Origin: an uncultured Prevotellaceae bacterium
GTDB taxonomy: Bacteria; Bacteroidota; Bacteroidia; Bacteroidales; Bacteroidaceae
Reading direction: 5' to 3'
Assembly: GCA_900314655.1 (NCBI GenBank)
Contig: OMWC01000003.1
Span: 62,001-126,000, forward strand
Length of the DNA stretch: 64,000 nucleotides
Every line of letters starts with the position of its first letter. The stretch's first letter is position 1. Below are positions 1-8,652 of the stretch, one piece after another. The notes below the pieces were generated by a model. The model did not search any database. It was not told the DNA's origin and saw only the letters and a program-made list of their open reading frames with translations. The position numbers were made by a program, and so were the translations under genes.

Positions 1-28
1 TTTATTTTGTTTTTTCGCTCGTTTGCAC

Positions 29-36
29 TATCTTTG
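29..36 (+). promoter_or_regulatory. -7 box of the metallophosphoesterase gene
   Basis: TATCTTTG matches the Bacteroidetes -7 consensus TAnnTTTG. Only five bases separate it from the ATG at 42. In this phylum the transcript starts a few bases after the box, so the mRNA is probably leaderless or nearly so if this start codon is right. Confidence 0.6.
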
Positions 37-41
37 CAGCC

Positions 42-1142
42 ATGAAAATGGGATTTATGCTGTTTATGCTGCTGCCATTGGCAGCTTGCGTGTATGTGCT
101 GTGGCATGTGTATCAGTTGTTGCCGTTGTCCACATGGGGCAAATGGTTGGTAGTGGTTTTGATGGCCTTGGCCTTTGGCATGCTGTTCGTGAGCTTGGGC
201 CGCCGTTTGGATGAGATGCCGATGACGTTGGCCACCATTGTCTATGAGATTGGCACTTCGTCGCTCATCGTGCTGCTTTACCTCTTCATGCTATTCGTGG
301 CGCTCGACCTTGGAAGGCTCTGCCATCTGGTGCCTGCGGCATTGCTGAAGAACAGTTTGTGGGGTTCGGTGGGTGTCATAGGTGTCATGCTCGTGACGTT
401 CATTTATGGCGGTCTGCATTATCACAATAAGGTACGCGAGGAGATAACGTTGACCGATGGCGAAAACAAAACGGCAAAACCGAAGACCATCGTGATGATG
501 AGCGACCTGCATCTGGGCTATCATAACCAGCGCCCTGAACTGCATCGCTGGGTGGAAATGGTGAATGCAGAGAAGCCAGACCTGATACTGATTGCCGGTG
601 ATATTATCGACCGCAGCATACGACCGCTGGAGGAGCAAAAGATGTGGGAGGAGTTCCGGCAGTTGAAGGCTCCCGTGGTGGCTTGCCTGGGTAATCACGA
701 ATACTATGCCGGACAGCCCAACTCGCTCAGTTTCTATGAAAAGGCTGGCATCCGCCTGCTGAAGGACGAAGTGCTCGTGATGGGCGACCTTGCCATTGTG
801 GGACGCGATGACCGCACCAATCTGCGCAGGAAATCCGTGAAAGCCCTGACGGCTCATATTGATTCCTCGAAATACGTCATCCTGCTGGATCATCAGCCCT
901 ATCACTTGGAGGCTGCAGAAGAGAATGGGGTGGACTTCCAACTAAGCGGCCACACCCATCACGGACAGGTATGGCCTATTTCATGGATTACGGAATCTAT
1001 CTATGAGTGTGCCTTCGGCTCCCATGAGCGTGGCAATACCCATTATTACGTTTCTTCGGGTATAGGTATCTGGGGCGGAAAGTTCCGCATAGGCACACGC
1101 TCGGAATACGTCGTGGCCCGATTGAAGGGAGTCAGCTTCTGA
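42..1142 (+). CDS. Membrane-anchored metallophosphoesterase (YkuE/YaeI-like)
   Basis: This 366-residue protein has about four hydrophobic segments in residues 1-125 and then a calcineurin-like phosphoesterase domain. All metal-binding motifs are visible: D155-L-H157, G186-D187, GNHE at 217-220, H284 and GHTHHG at 303-308. The family hydrolyses phosphoesters with a two-metal centre; YkuE-like members act on envelope or lipid substrates. The exact substrate cannot be read from sequence. The start at 42 lies just after a -7 box; ATGs at 48 and 57 are alternatives. It converges with the SGNH gene that ends at 1149, leaving six bases between them. Confidence 0.85.
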   Translation: MKMGFMLFMLLPLAACVYVLWHVYQLLPLSTWGKWLVVVLMALAFGMLFVSLGRRLDEMPMTLATIVYEIGTSSLIVLLYLFMLFVALDLGRLCHLVPAALLKNSLWGSVGVIGVMLVTFIYGGLHYHNKVREEITLTDGENKTAKPKTIVMMSDLHLGYHNQRPELHRWVEMVNAEKPDLILIAGDIIDRSIRPLEEQKMWEEFRQLKAPVVACLGNHEYYAGQPNSLSFYEKAGIRLLKDEVLVMGDLAIVGRDDRTNLRRKSVKALTAHIDSSKYVILLDHQPYHLEAAEENGVDFQLSGHTHHGQVWPISWITESIYECAFGSHERGNTHYYVSSGIGIWGGKFRIGTRSEYVVARLKGVSF

Positions 1143-1148
1143 TTATTC

Positions 1149-1913
1149 TTACTCAAACTCATCGAGCATATAGATGGGCATCATCATTCCGTTGAGCTCA
1201 TAGACAATGGGGCGCAACTGGGCTGCCCATATCTTATAGCCAATCTTCGTGATATGAAGTCCGTCGGCACTGAGGGCGGGCATCAACTGGTTGCCGTTAC
1301 CGCGGGTGAAGTGGGAGAAGAGGTCTATGTAAGGGATGTCAGTGAGCTGACAGTATTGTTTCAGCTTTTCATTGATTCGGGGGATGTCGTCAGTCTTTCC
1401 CGCGAGGGTTTTCCAGCGGCCGTTGCTCTCGTTGATGGGAAGCAGGCTCTCCACGTAGAGTTTCGTTTCGGGTGCTTCCTTGCGGATGCGATCGATGAGG
1501 CGTTGTACGCGGTTGAACACCTGTTCGGGTGTGAGATTATGACTCAGGTCGTTGATGCCGCACATCAGGAAGATGGCACGGGGTTTGCCCGGCAGTATCT
1601 GGCAGAGACGTTCCGACATGCCCTCGGCAGTATCGCCAATGATGCCGCGATTGACCACATTATCCACCTGTAGCCGTTCGTTCCAATCGCCGGCATTCTC
1701 GGTGAGGCTGTTGCCAAGCATCACGATCTGCGTGGAGTCGATGGGTGCCAAACGTTCAAACTCCGCCACGCGCTGGTTGTAATGGCGCGATGAGGTGTAA
1801 CTGACGTGGGCCACCTGAGCGTGTAAGAGAAGAGTGAAGAGAGAAGAGTGAAGAATCATTATTCCGATAATCACTACCAGTCTCTTCGACAACTTCTTTT
1901 GATAAATGCGCAT
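1149..1913 (-). CDS. Secreted SGNH/GDSL-type esterase
   Basis: A 254-residue protein with an N-terminal signal segment (about residues 11-32) and all SGNH blocks: GNS with Ser69 in block I, Gly90 in block II, G-x-N-D at 119-122 in block III, and D217/H220 in block V. The family removes or transfers acyl, often acetyl, groups from carbohydrate. It is the last gene of a leftward run with a second SGNH protein, an MBOAT acyltransferase and a transglycosylase-like protein, so a role in O-acetyl turnover on an envelope glycan is likely. The signal segment is partly encoded by a GAAGAG/GTGAAG simple repeat (1825-1855). Confidence 0.8.
   Translation of the reverse strand: MRIYQKKLSKRLVVIIGIMILHSSLFTLLLHAQVAHVSYTSSRHYNQRVAEFERLAPIDSTQIVMLGNSLTENAGDWNERLQVDNVVNRGIIGDTAEGMSERLCQILPGKPRAIFLMCGINDLSHNLTPEQVFNRVQRLIDRIRKEAPETKLYVESLLPINESNGRWKTLAGKTDDIPRINEKLKQYCQLTDIPYIDLFSHFTRGNGNQLMPALSADGLHITKIGYKIWAAQLRPIVYELNGMMMPIYMLDEFE
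1825..1855. repeat. GAAGAGTGAAGA simple repeat inside a signal-peptide coding region
   Basis: Degenerate copies of GAAGAGTGAAG lie in the minus-strand SGNH gene and encode the hydrophobic core residues HSSLFTLLL. Similar tracts occur at 3977-4002, 29101-29139 and 29207-29233. Confidence 0.7.
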
Positions 1914-1939
1914 AAGTTTATGAATGGTTTATTGTTTTT

Positions 1940-2404
1940 TCATTCTTTGCTCTTTGCTTTTTGTTGTGCCTGTTGCTTCATCACGCTGCGCACGCGGTTG
2001 ACAAACTTCTGTGAGCCCTTGATCGTGTAGCCGATACCCATTTTCCAGATGCGGCAGGCTTTATCGATATTGTTCTCGGGATTGTATTTCGACATGACGG
2101 TGACGAACATCTCCTTTGATTTCTCACGGCTGAGACGGTCATTGAGCGTGAAGCGTCGGCTGTCGCCACGGCTTTTCAAGATGTCGTTGCATTCGCGTAC
2201 GAGCATGGGTGCTATCTGGAGCACACCTACATATTGGCCGTTGCGGGCGGTTTCGATGCCGCGGCTCTCAATCTGGATAATAGCATCCATCACAGGATTC
2301 CAGTCGAAAGGCTCTTTCTGCTTGTTGTCCTGGGCAAAGAGGGGCATGCACAGGGTAATCGCCAGGAGGAGCAACAGACTGCGAAGTTTACTTGAATGTT
2401 TCAT
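1940..2404 (-). CDS. Exported lytic-transglycosylase-like protein
   Basis: This 154-residue protein has a clear signal peptide (residues 1-24, cleavage near FA-Q). The mature part begins like a lysozyme/SLT fold: I-E46-S47-R-G followed by N-G-Q-Y-V-G-V-L-Q-I, which matches the E-S-x-G...G-x-x-Q-I pattern of soluble lytic transglycosylases, with Glu46 as the presumed catalytic acid. It is short for an SLT enzyme and the rest of the domain is divergent, so binding without catalysis is possible. It lies 26 bases from the SGNH gene and 30 bases from the MBOAT gene on the same strand, which ties it to cell-wall modification. Confidence 0.6.
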   Translation of the reverse strand: MKHSSKLRSLLLLLAITLCMPLFAQDNKQKEPFDWNPVMDAIIQIESRGIETARNGQYVGVLQIAPMLVRECNDILKSRGDSRRFTLNDRLSREKSKEMFVTVMSKYNPENNIDKACRIWKMGIGYTIKGSQKFVNRVRSVMKQQAQQKAKSKE

Positions 2405-2434
2405 TTCCTTTCTTTTACGGTTAGGTTTTCTCTT

Positions 2435-3961
2435 TTAAAATTGGAAATAGATGAAGGGCTGGATGTCGGAGGAGCGCACCTGAATGATGATGTAGATGAC
2501 TGCGGTAAGCAACAAGGCGTGAACCACGACACCAGAGCGAGAGAGTATGGCTGTCATGCGGCGTTGCCAGGTGTAGGGAAGCCAATGCGATAGAAGCGCA
2601 AAGGCAATGAGTGCAAACACCAGGCGGAAGGAGTCGATGACGGGCCAGAAGTATTCGGGATGGAGTTCAAAGATTATATTGTGGAGAATCAGGCCCCACT
2701 GGCTGATATCAGCAGCGCGGAACATAATCCAACCTATGACGCAGAAGTGGAAGGTGATGAATACGGCAAAGAACCGGCGGATGCCATGGCTGCGATAACG
2801 GCGGTCGTGGTGGAGCACCTCCTGACTGAAGAACTTATGGGCCACCACACCCAGTCCGTGATAGGCACCCCAGATGATGAAGTTGAAAGCAGCGCCATGC
2901 CAAAGGCCGCAAATCAGGAACGTGAGGAAATTGTTCAGATACGTGCGCAACTTCCCCTTACGGTTGCCACCCAATGAGATGTAGAGATAGTCGCGCAGCC
3001 ATGAGGAGAGCGAGATATGCCAACGGCGCCAGAATTCAGTGATGGAGGCGCTGGTGTAGGGCGCGTTGAAGTTCTGTGGGAACCGGAAACCCAGCAGCAG
3101 GGCTATTCCGATGGCCATGTCGCTATAGCCGGAGAAGTCGCAATAGATCTGAACGGTATAGCCATAGACACCCAACAGCGTCTCGATGCCTGTATAGAGG
3201 GCAGGATTGTCGAAGATGCGATCTACGTAATTGAGAGATATATAGTCGCTGATAACGGCTTTCTTGAAAAGACCGATCAGGATGAGGAACACGCCTTCGC
3301 CCATCATGCGGGAGGTGATGGTGAGCGGCCGGTGAATCTGCGGAACGAATTCGCGAGCTTTCACAATAGGACCGGCCACGAGCTGCGGGAAGAAACTCAC
3401 GAAGAAAGCATAGTCGAGCAGACGTCGGAGCGGTTGGATATGGCCGCGGTAGATGTCGATGGTGTAGCTCATCGACTGGAACGTGAAGAAACTGACTCCC
3501 ACGGGCAGGAAGATATCCCACGGCTGGAAGTTGTTGCCGACAATCTGGCTGATGGTGCCGAAGAAGAAATTGGTATATTTGAAATAGCAGAGCAGCGCGA
3601 GGTCGATGACCATGCTGAGGGCTACCATCCATTGGGCAGCGCGTTTGCGCCCTTCGTTGCGTAAACGTCCCACCTGAGCACCGATAAGCCAGTCGCTGAG
3701 GGTGACTACTGCCAGCAGGAAGAAATAGAAACCGCTGCTCTTGTAATAGAAATAGTAGGAGAAAAGCGTCACGAAGAGCAGGCGTGCCGTGGTGTGGTGA
3801 CGCAGGAGCATATAGACGAACGTGAAGGCCAGGAACATGAACAGGAACAGTCCGCTTGAGAAAATAAGCGGATGGGCAGCATCGTAGGTGAGTTGCTGGA
3901 TGAGCAACTCAGGCTGCAGATACTGCGTCATAAACTGCCATTTTTCCTGTAATTCATTCAT
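2435..3961 (-). CDS. MBOAT-family O-acyltransferase (AlgI/PatA/DltB type)
   Basis: A 508-residue polytopic membrane protein with the MBOAT hallmarks: a W-R-R-W-H-I-S-L-S-S-W motif at 311-321, and L-W-H355-G-A-x-F-N-F-I-I-W-G-A-Y-H-G, where His355 is the presumed catalytic residue. Relatives pass acetyl groups across the inner membrane to alginate, peptidoglycan (PatA) or other glycans, usually with an SGNH partner that performs the final transfer. Such a partner lies directly upstream (4007-5386). The transglycosylase-like gene downstream favours peptidoglycan as the acceptor, but an exopolysaccharide cannot be excluded. Confidence 0.88.
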   Translation of the reverse strand: MNELQEKWQFMTQYLQPELLIQQLTYDAAHPLIFSSGLFLFMFLAFTFVYMLLRHHTTARLLFVTLFSYYFYYKSSGFYFFLLAVVTLSDWLIGAQVGRLRNEGRKRAAQWMVALSMVIDLALLCYFKYTNFFFGTISQIVGNNFQPWDIFLPVGVSFFTFQSMSYTIDIYRGHIQPLRRLLDYAFFVSFFPQLVAGPIVKAREFVPQIHRPLTITSRMMGEGVFLILIGLFKKAVISDYISLNYVDRIFDNPALYTGIETLLGVYGYTVQIYCDFSGYSDMAIGIALLLGFRFPQNFNAPYTSASITEFWRRWHISLSSWLRDYLYISLGGNRKGKLRTYLNNFLTFLICGLWHGAAFNFIIWGAYHGLGVVAHKFFSQEVLHHDRRYRSHGIRRFFAVFITFHFCVIGWIMFRAADISQWGLILHNIIFELHPEYFWPVIDSFRLVFALIAFALLSHWLPYTWQRRMTAILSRSGVVVHALLLTAVIYIIIQVRSSDIQPFIYFQF

Positions 3962-3976
3962 AACTCTTTACTCTGA

Positions 3977-4002
3977 TTCTTCACTCTTCACTCTTCACTT
4001 TT
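3977..4002. repeat. TTCACTC simple repeat between the SGNH and MBOAT genes
   Basis: Three to four copies of TTCACTC(T) fill the 45-base gap between two co-directional genes. It belongs to the same simple-repeat family as the tracts at 1825, 29101 and 29207. Confidence 0.7.
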
Positions 4003-4006
4003 AACT

Positions 4007-5386
4007 TTATTCATACCCCGCCATCAGGGAGGCCATCATCTTGGTTGCCAGCATTCGGCCTCCGCCATAGGAAGGATGTGTGTAGTCGTGGCCCACCATG
4101 CGGCGATGAACCAGTTCTGCGATGCTGTTGCGACCTCCCATCATCTGGAAGAAGTTGAGGAAGGCTACCTTGTTCTCCATTGCGATGCGCTGTTGGCAGG
4201 CCACCATTCCCTCCACACCTCTCATGGTGACAATCTGACCGTTGTGGCGGCTGCCGCGGTCGGGCATACTTACCACGAGGATGGAGGCGTTGGGATATGC
4301 CCGCTTGAAACGGCTGATGACCGTCCCCATCTGCTGCTGATAGTGGCTGAACCACTTGCGGCCCGAATGCTCGTTGACGGCATTGAGCCCGAATTGCAGA
4401 ATGATAAGATCGTAGGGATAGAGCCCGTTCATCTGGCTGAGCGTCTGTTCGGGAATCTTGGAGAGCGTCATGCCAGCACAGCCGCGCATGGAGAAATTGT
4501 CCACCGAAACACCCTGATGTGGTTCAAGCGAGGCACCATAGAAAATGGTGGAGGCGTTGGAGCCGTTGATGTTCCATTTCACTTTCGTCATCGGACCGTC
4601 CACGTGCACTTCCTGAATATGTGGCGTACCTTCGGCATAGAAAGTCTGTGGCTCACCGTTGATGGTAGCCGTGATAGTCAGCGGCTCTTCTGTGCGGAAG
4701 AAGAGCGATGCACGGTCCCAATGATCCAGATGCTTGCGGTATTTGGTGCCGCTGTAGGTGAGAGAGGCATTGCTTTCTGCCTTGAAATAACGTTGGGCTG
4801 GACCGAGCAAGGCGCTGTTGTATTGTTTCTGAACCACGGCATACGAACCGAATCCCATAGACTTTTGCACGACGGTGGGGCGCAGACTGTTAGAAGTTTT
4901 GCCGCAGTCAACCCATCCCACGCCGTTGCCGCCAAACTTCTGCTGCAGCTGTTCGCGGAGGTCGCAAACCAGGATGTCACCCTCAATATAGGAATCGCCC
5001 CAATAGCCCACGCGTACTGGACGATCCATATTGTTCACGTTATCGAGAGCAGTATAGAAAGACTCCATCCCGTGGACGCTGCCTTCGGAATAATCTTCTA
5101 CGGGCGTCACACCCTCGGGTATGGGTGCGTGATGGCGGAGCGTGTCTATTCCGGTCTGATGTAGGGAGTCATTGCGGGCCATGAGCGCCTTCATCGGCAT
5201 GATTACGGCCGTATCCTCCTTCTCTAGGCTCTCGTTGTTGTAAACTTCAGGAATCACATCGTTCAGAATGTTGACAGCACGCAGAGGACGGTCCCAGAGG
5301 GTCAACTGGGGCAAGAAATGCATGGCAAGAAGCAAGATGGTTACCAACGCAACGAGTATAAACGTCTGTGCGGGCTTGTTACTCAT
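4007..5386 (-). CDS. Membrane-anchored SGNH-fold acyltransferase/esterase
   Basis: This 459-residue protein has one N-terminal membrane anchor (F-I-L-V-A-L-V-T-I-L-L-L-A) and a large periplasmic part. SGNH motifs are visible: V-G-Y-W-G-D-S (nucleophile Ser) about residue 132, F-G-L-N-A-V-N (block III), and a C-terminal D-Y-T-H (block V Asp/His). A carbohydrate-binding-like stretch lies between blocks I and III, as in AlgX/PatB-type partners of MBOAT proteins. The start at 5386 was chosen over an in-frame ATG at 5440 because a -7 box (5410-5417) lies between them, so the longer form would start upstream of its own promoter. It leads the O-acetylation operon. Confidence 0.78.
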   Translation of the reverse strand: MSNKPAQTFILVALVTILLLAMHFLPQLTLWDRPLRAVNILNDVIPEVYNNESLEKEDTAVIMPMKALMARNDSLHQTGIDTLRHHAPIPEGVTPVEDYSEGSVHGMESFYTALDNVNNMDRPVRVGYWGDSYIEGDILVCDLREQLQQKFGGNGVGWVDCGKTSNSLRPTVVQKSMGFGSYAVVQKQYNSALLGPAQRYFKAESNASLTYSGTKYRKHLDHWDRASLFFRTEEPLTITATINGEPQTFYAEGTPHIQEVHVDGPMTKVKWNINGSNASTIFYGASLEPHQGVSVDNFSMRGCAGMTLSKIPEQTLSQMNGLYPYDLIILQFGLNAVNEHSGRKWFSHYQQQMGTVISRFKRAYPNASILVVSMPDRGSRHNGQIVTMRGVEGMVACQQRIAMENKVAFLNFFQMMGGRNSIAELVHRRMVGHDYTHPSYGGGRMLATKMMASLMAGYE

Positions 5387-5409
5387 TTCTGATTTTCGAA
5401 AATCGGCTG

Positions 5410-5417
5410 CAAATTTA
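5410..5417 (-). promoter_or_regulatory. -7 box of the O-acetylation operon
   Basis: On the minus strand this reads TAAATTTG followed by CAG, about 20 bases before the ATG at 5386. It decides the start of the SGNH gene, because the longer reading frame would begin upstream of it. Confidence 0.6.
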
Positions 5418-5522
5418 CTTATTTTTATGGTATTATCCAAATAATCGGTGTCTATTTGACCTTTTTTCGGAAAAGACTAAAAAGAATATACCGAATTTCT
5501 TGGTTCTATCAAGATTAATTGC

Positions 5523-5530
5523 TATATTTG
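5523..5530 (+). promoter_or_regulatory. -7 box of the lipoprotein-LemA-DUF2207 operon
   Basis: TATATTTG followed by CAA, giving a leader of about 60 bases before the ATG at 5597. It is divergent from the box at 5410-5417. Confidence 0.55.
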
Positions 5531-5596
5531 CAACGATTAGAAATCTGATTGTTACTACTATTATCATAAACTATCCTTAGCAGATTAACTTAAGTC

Positions 5597-6214
5597 ATGG
5601 GAAAAGTAATAAGAAAAGCGCTTATCTTCTTAGTGCTCTTGGGGGGCACCTCGCTGATGGCATGTGGGGGAAAGAAGACGGCAGACAGCGACTCTGTACA
5701 GGCGGTGGATTCCGTGGAGAGTCAGCGTAGAATGGCGGAAGCCAGTAGGTTGCTCCAGAGAAACGGAGAAGATATCCAAGCCCTTTGGGAGGATGAAATC
5801 GGCAAAGAACATGCCGCTGTCAAATACGCCTTGGCGGGCGATTATATCTATTTAAGCAGTGCGGACGGCAAGGAGGGCATGCTACTCACCTTCTATCAGG
5901 ATCGCCGCAACGAAGACAACTTCGACGGCGTGGCCAAGAAGGTAAACCAGCGGATGGCACTCTATGGCAAGAGCGTGGTCGTGAGTCAGAATATGGGTGA
6001 TTCGGTCAAGAACACCTATTACGAGAATACCGAGCACGAGGGCCTCAATCCGGTGCTCGTGGTGATGCAGAAGGCTGGGCGTCAGTACTACTACAACAAT
6101 GCCGGCGGGGTGATTCCCGATGCCGAGGCAAAGAAAATATTGGCGCATTTCCGTACTTCGTTAGTACCAATCGAAAGCATGCTCAAAGGCTGGAAGGAGC
6201 TGACAGGCAAATGA
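5597..6214 (+). CDS. Lipoprotein of unknown function, LemA operon
   Basis: A 205-residue protein with a lipoprotein signal peptide (L-M-A-C at 20-23, then GGKK). The mature part has a charged N-terminal linker and a mixed alpha/beta domain containing Y-K/Y-N patterns and a conserved-looking C-terminal helix. I do not recognise a family. It is followed 35 bases later by lemA and then a DUF2207 gene on the same strand, so it probably works with this envelope-associated pair. Confidence 0.7.
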   Translation: MGKVIRKALIFLVLLGGTSLMACGGKKTADSDSVQAVDSVESQRRMAEASRLLQRNGEDIQALWEDEIGKEHAAVKYALAGDYIYLSSADGKEGMLLTFYQDRRNEDNFDGVAKKVNQRMALYGKSVVVSQNMGDSVKNTYYENTEHEGLNPVLVVMQKAGRQYYYNNAGGVIPDAEAKKILAHFRTSLVPIESMLKGWKELTGK

Positions 6215-6249
6215 AAAAGTTCAATTAATCATAAAAACCCCAAAAGAAA

Positions 6250-6810
6250 ATGACAGTCCTGATTATTATTATCGTTTTGGCGGTGTTGGTAGGCTACTAT
6301 TTCCTCACCACACAACGTGAGTTGGTTAACCTTGACGAGATGGCTAACAACGCCCTCAGCCAGATTGGCGTACAGCTTACCTCCCGTTGGGATGCCGTCA
6401 CGGCATTGGTGAAGCTCACGAAAGACTATGCCCGCCATGAGCACGACACTCTCGTGGAGGCTATCGAGAAGCGTCGTATGACCAACCCCACCAATGCCCA
6501 GCAGATGAACGAGCAGTTCAGTGCCACCAGCGAGATTCTGGGGCGCTTGATTGCCGTCAGCGAGCGCTATCCCGAACTGAAGGCCTCCGAGGTCTATCGC
6601 GACAGCATGGCATCTCTCCAAAAGTATGAAGAGAACGTGCGCATGAGCCGTATGGTCTATAACGATTCTGCTACGAAAATGAACCGCATGGTGCGTCAGT
6701 GGCCTTCAAGTATCGTAGCCGGCATACTCCATTTCGGCAAGCGTGATTACCTGCAGACCGAAGAGAAGAAGCAAGACTATCCCGATATCGACGCAGCTCT
6801 GAAGGGTTAA
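6250..6810 (+). CDS. lemA: LemA family protein
   Basis: The 186-residue product opens with one membrane helix (residues 1-18). It continues with the LemA signature: a helix L-V-N-L-D-E-M-A-N-N-A-L-S-Q-I-G-V-Q-L, then S-R-W-D-A-V-T-A-L-V-K-L-T-K-D-Y-A-R-H-E. LemA proteins are small helical membrane proteins with most of the chain outside the cytoplasm. Their role is unclear, and they often sit next to TPM-domain or DUF2207 proteins, as here. The downstream DUF2207 gene begins five bases after the stop, so the two are cotranscribed. Confidence 0.9.
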   Translation: MTVLIIIIVLAVLVGYYFLTTQRELVNLDEMANNALSQIGVQLTSRWDAVTALVKLTKDYARHEHDTLVEAIEKRRMTNPTNAQQMNEQFSATSEILGRLIAVSERYPELKASEVYRDSMASLQKYEENVRMSRMVYNDSATKMNRMVRQWPSSIVAGILHFGKRDYLQTEEKKQDYPDIDAALKG

Positions 6811-6815
6811 ACCGC

Positions 6816-8489
6816 ATGATGCATCACAGTAAATGGTGGGTAGGTATGGTTCTCACGATGATTTTCTGCGTGGGTGCCCGTGCCGACAACCACATGCACA
6901 AGCTCGACATTACGGTGACATTGTCGGATAATGGTTCGGCACTCGTAGAGGAAGTACGCCAATATACCATCAACGATGATCGTCACACGGAGTTCTATAT
7001 GCCCATGAACCTGCCTGCCGACATGTCGCTCTCGGCTTTCAGCGTGGAAGAAGACGGCGTGAAGATGCTCGACAGTTCCCCTTGGGACATCGACCTCTCC
7101 CGCGAAAGCAAGAAAGGGCGCTACGGTATCGTGGACAAGGGCGATAACCGCTACGAACTCTGCTTCGGAATGGGCGACAACGGTGACCACACCTTCAGGC
7201 TTCGCTACACCATCGGCAATATGCTGCGGGGCTACGCCGTGAGCGACGGTTTCAACTTCATGTTCTATTCACGCGATACCAACGAGCCCCCAGAGCAGTT
7301 CACGCTCACCATCCGTCGCGAAGACCGTCAGCCCATGGATGGCACCAACGTGTGGGCCTTTGGCTTTGGCGGTGAAATCCAGGTGGTTGACAGTGTGGTG
7401 AAAGCTTGGAGCACCCAGCCATTGGAGCGGAGTCACCACGTCACGGTGATGATAGAGACACCCAAAGGCATGTTTCATCCTGCCGTTGACACCGGCATGA
7501 GTTTCGAGGAAGTGAAGCAGGCCGCCCTTGAAGGCAGCGACTATACGGAAGAAAACGATTCCTCAGGCGGTCGCGACCGCGGCTTCATGGATCTCCTTTG
7601 GCAGGTGGGGCCCTATGTGCTCATGCTCTGCGCTTGCTGCCTGCCTTCCATCTACAGCTATTTCAAGCGTCGCCGGTGGCGCAAGCGGCTTATCGGCAAT
7701 GGCAAGGACCTCCCCTGGCAGCGCGAGATACCCTGCCGTAAGAGCCTCCACCGTTCCAACATGATTTACACCACTCTCGAGGGCACCGACAACTCCAAGA
7801 ACCTCATGGGCGCCTATATCATGCGCATGATCTATCAAGGTGTGCTCACCGTGGAGCCTGTGCTCATCAAGAAGAAGCAGCAACCCTGCCTGAAGATTGC
7901 CCGTCCGGAACAGGCTGGTGCTGATGAACCCGACGAGCAGGACAAAGCCAACATGCGGGGAATCGTACAGATTCTCCAGGAGGCAGCCGGCGAAAACGCC
8001 CTGCTGGAACCCGGCGAGATGAAGCGCTATGCCAAGAACAAACCCACCCGTATGGAAAGACTCTACAATGCACTGATATTGAAGAAGAACATCCCCTATA
8101 AATCCATCGACCAGCAGGATGCCCTCGATGTCTTCGGACTGAAGAAGTTCCTACAGGATTTCACCCTCGTCAATGAGCGTCATGCCGTAGAGGTGAGCCT
8201 ATGGAACGAATATCTGGTATTTGCCACACTCTACGGCAATGCCAAGCAGGTGATGAAGGACTTCCGTGAGATCTGCCCCGAATTCTACGAGCAGTCCGAA
8301 TTGGGTAAGACCATGAGCCAGGTGAGCGACTTTGATGTCTTTGTGTCTTCCTACAGCGCCAGTGTGGCCAATGCCTTTACTTCCGCCTACAGTCACAATC
8401 ATCCACGTTCGAGTGGTGGCGGTGGCTCCACGAGTTTCGGCGGTGGCGGTGGATTCTCCGGCGGTGGTTTCGGCGGCGGTTCCCGTTAA
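6816..8489 (+). CDS. DUF2207 membrane protein with glycine-rich C-terminus
   Basis: This 557-residue protein has a signal peptide, an extracytoplasmic beta-rich domain in the first 230 residues (a DUF2207 hallmark starting I-T-V-T-L-S-D-N-G), a membrane helix around residues 255-280 (Y-V-L-M-L-C-A-C-C-L-P-S-I-Y) followed by R/K residues, a cytosolic region and a C-terminal run of Gly, Ser and Phe. Tails of this kind (GGGFSGGGFGGG) are common in DUF2207 and TPM proteins. DUF2207 proteins are often coded next to LemA; their function is not established. A terminator hairpin follows 22 bases after the stop. Confidence 0.85.
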   Translation: MMHHSKWWVGMVLTMIFCVGARADNHMHKLDITVTLSDNGSALVEEVRQYTINDDRHTEFYMPMNLPADMSLSAFSVEEDGVKMLDSSPWDIDLSRESKKGRYGIVDKGDNRYELCFGMGDNGDHTFRLRYTIGNMLRGYAVSDGFNFMFYSRDTNEPPEQFTLTIRREDRQPMDGTNVWAFGFGGEIQVVDSVVKAWSTQPLERSHHVTVMIETPKGMFHPAVDTGMSFEEVKQAALEGSDYTEENDSSGGRDRGFMDLLWQVGPYVLMLCACCLPSIYSYFKRRRWRKRLIGNGKDLPWQREIPCRKSLHRSNMIYTTLEGTDNSKNLMGAYIMRMIYQGVLTVEPVLIKKKQQPCLKIARPEQAGADEPDEQDKANMRGIVQILQEAAGENALLEPGEMKRYAKNKPTRMERLYNALILKKNIPYKSIDQQDALDVFGLKKFLQDFTLVNERHAVEVSLWNEYLVFATLYGNAKQVMKDFREICPEFYEQSELGKTMSQVSDFDVFVSSYSASVANAFTSAYSHNHPRSSGGGGSTSFGGGGGFSGGGFGGGSR

Positions 8490-8511
8490 AAAACAATCCG
8501 TTTATATACAT

Positions 8512-8547
8512 AAAAAAGACAGGCACTTACGGGCGTCTGTCTTTTTT
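8512..8547. terminator. Bidirectional terminator between the DUF2207 gene and tRNA-Arg
   Basis: AAAAAAGACAG pairs with CTGTCTTTTTT around a 14-base loop. It works for the rightward DUF2207 gene and begins two bases beyond the 3' end of the leftward tRNA-Arg. Confidence 0.85.
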
Positions 8548-8549
8548 GT

Positions 8550-8620
8550 GGTCCCACCGAGAATCGAACTCGGATCTAATCTTTAGGAGAGACTTGTTCT
8601 ATCCATTGAACTATAGGACC
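8550..8620 (-). tRNA. tRNA-Arg (anticodon CCT)
   Basis: A 71-base cloverleaf on the minus strand. GGTCCTA pairs with TGGGACC (acceptor), the D arm is GTTC...GAAC, the anticodon stem is AGTCT/AGATT with loop CTCCTAA (anticodon CCT, reading AGG), and the T arm is CCGAG-TTCGATT-CTCGG. CCA is not encoded. It lies 32 bases downstream of metG on the same strand and may be cotranscribed with it. Confidence 0.95.
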
Positions 8621-8652
8621 CTTTTTGGGGTGTTTGATGTTTAATAAACCCA

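Noticed and set aside
4076..5164. A 362-residue plus-strand reading frame
   Set aside because: Opposite the SGNH gene with intact catalytic blocks; His/Val-rich composition is typical of an antisense frame.
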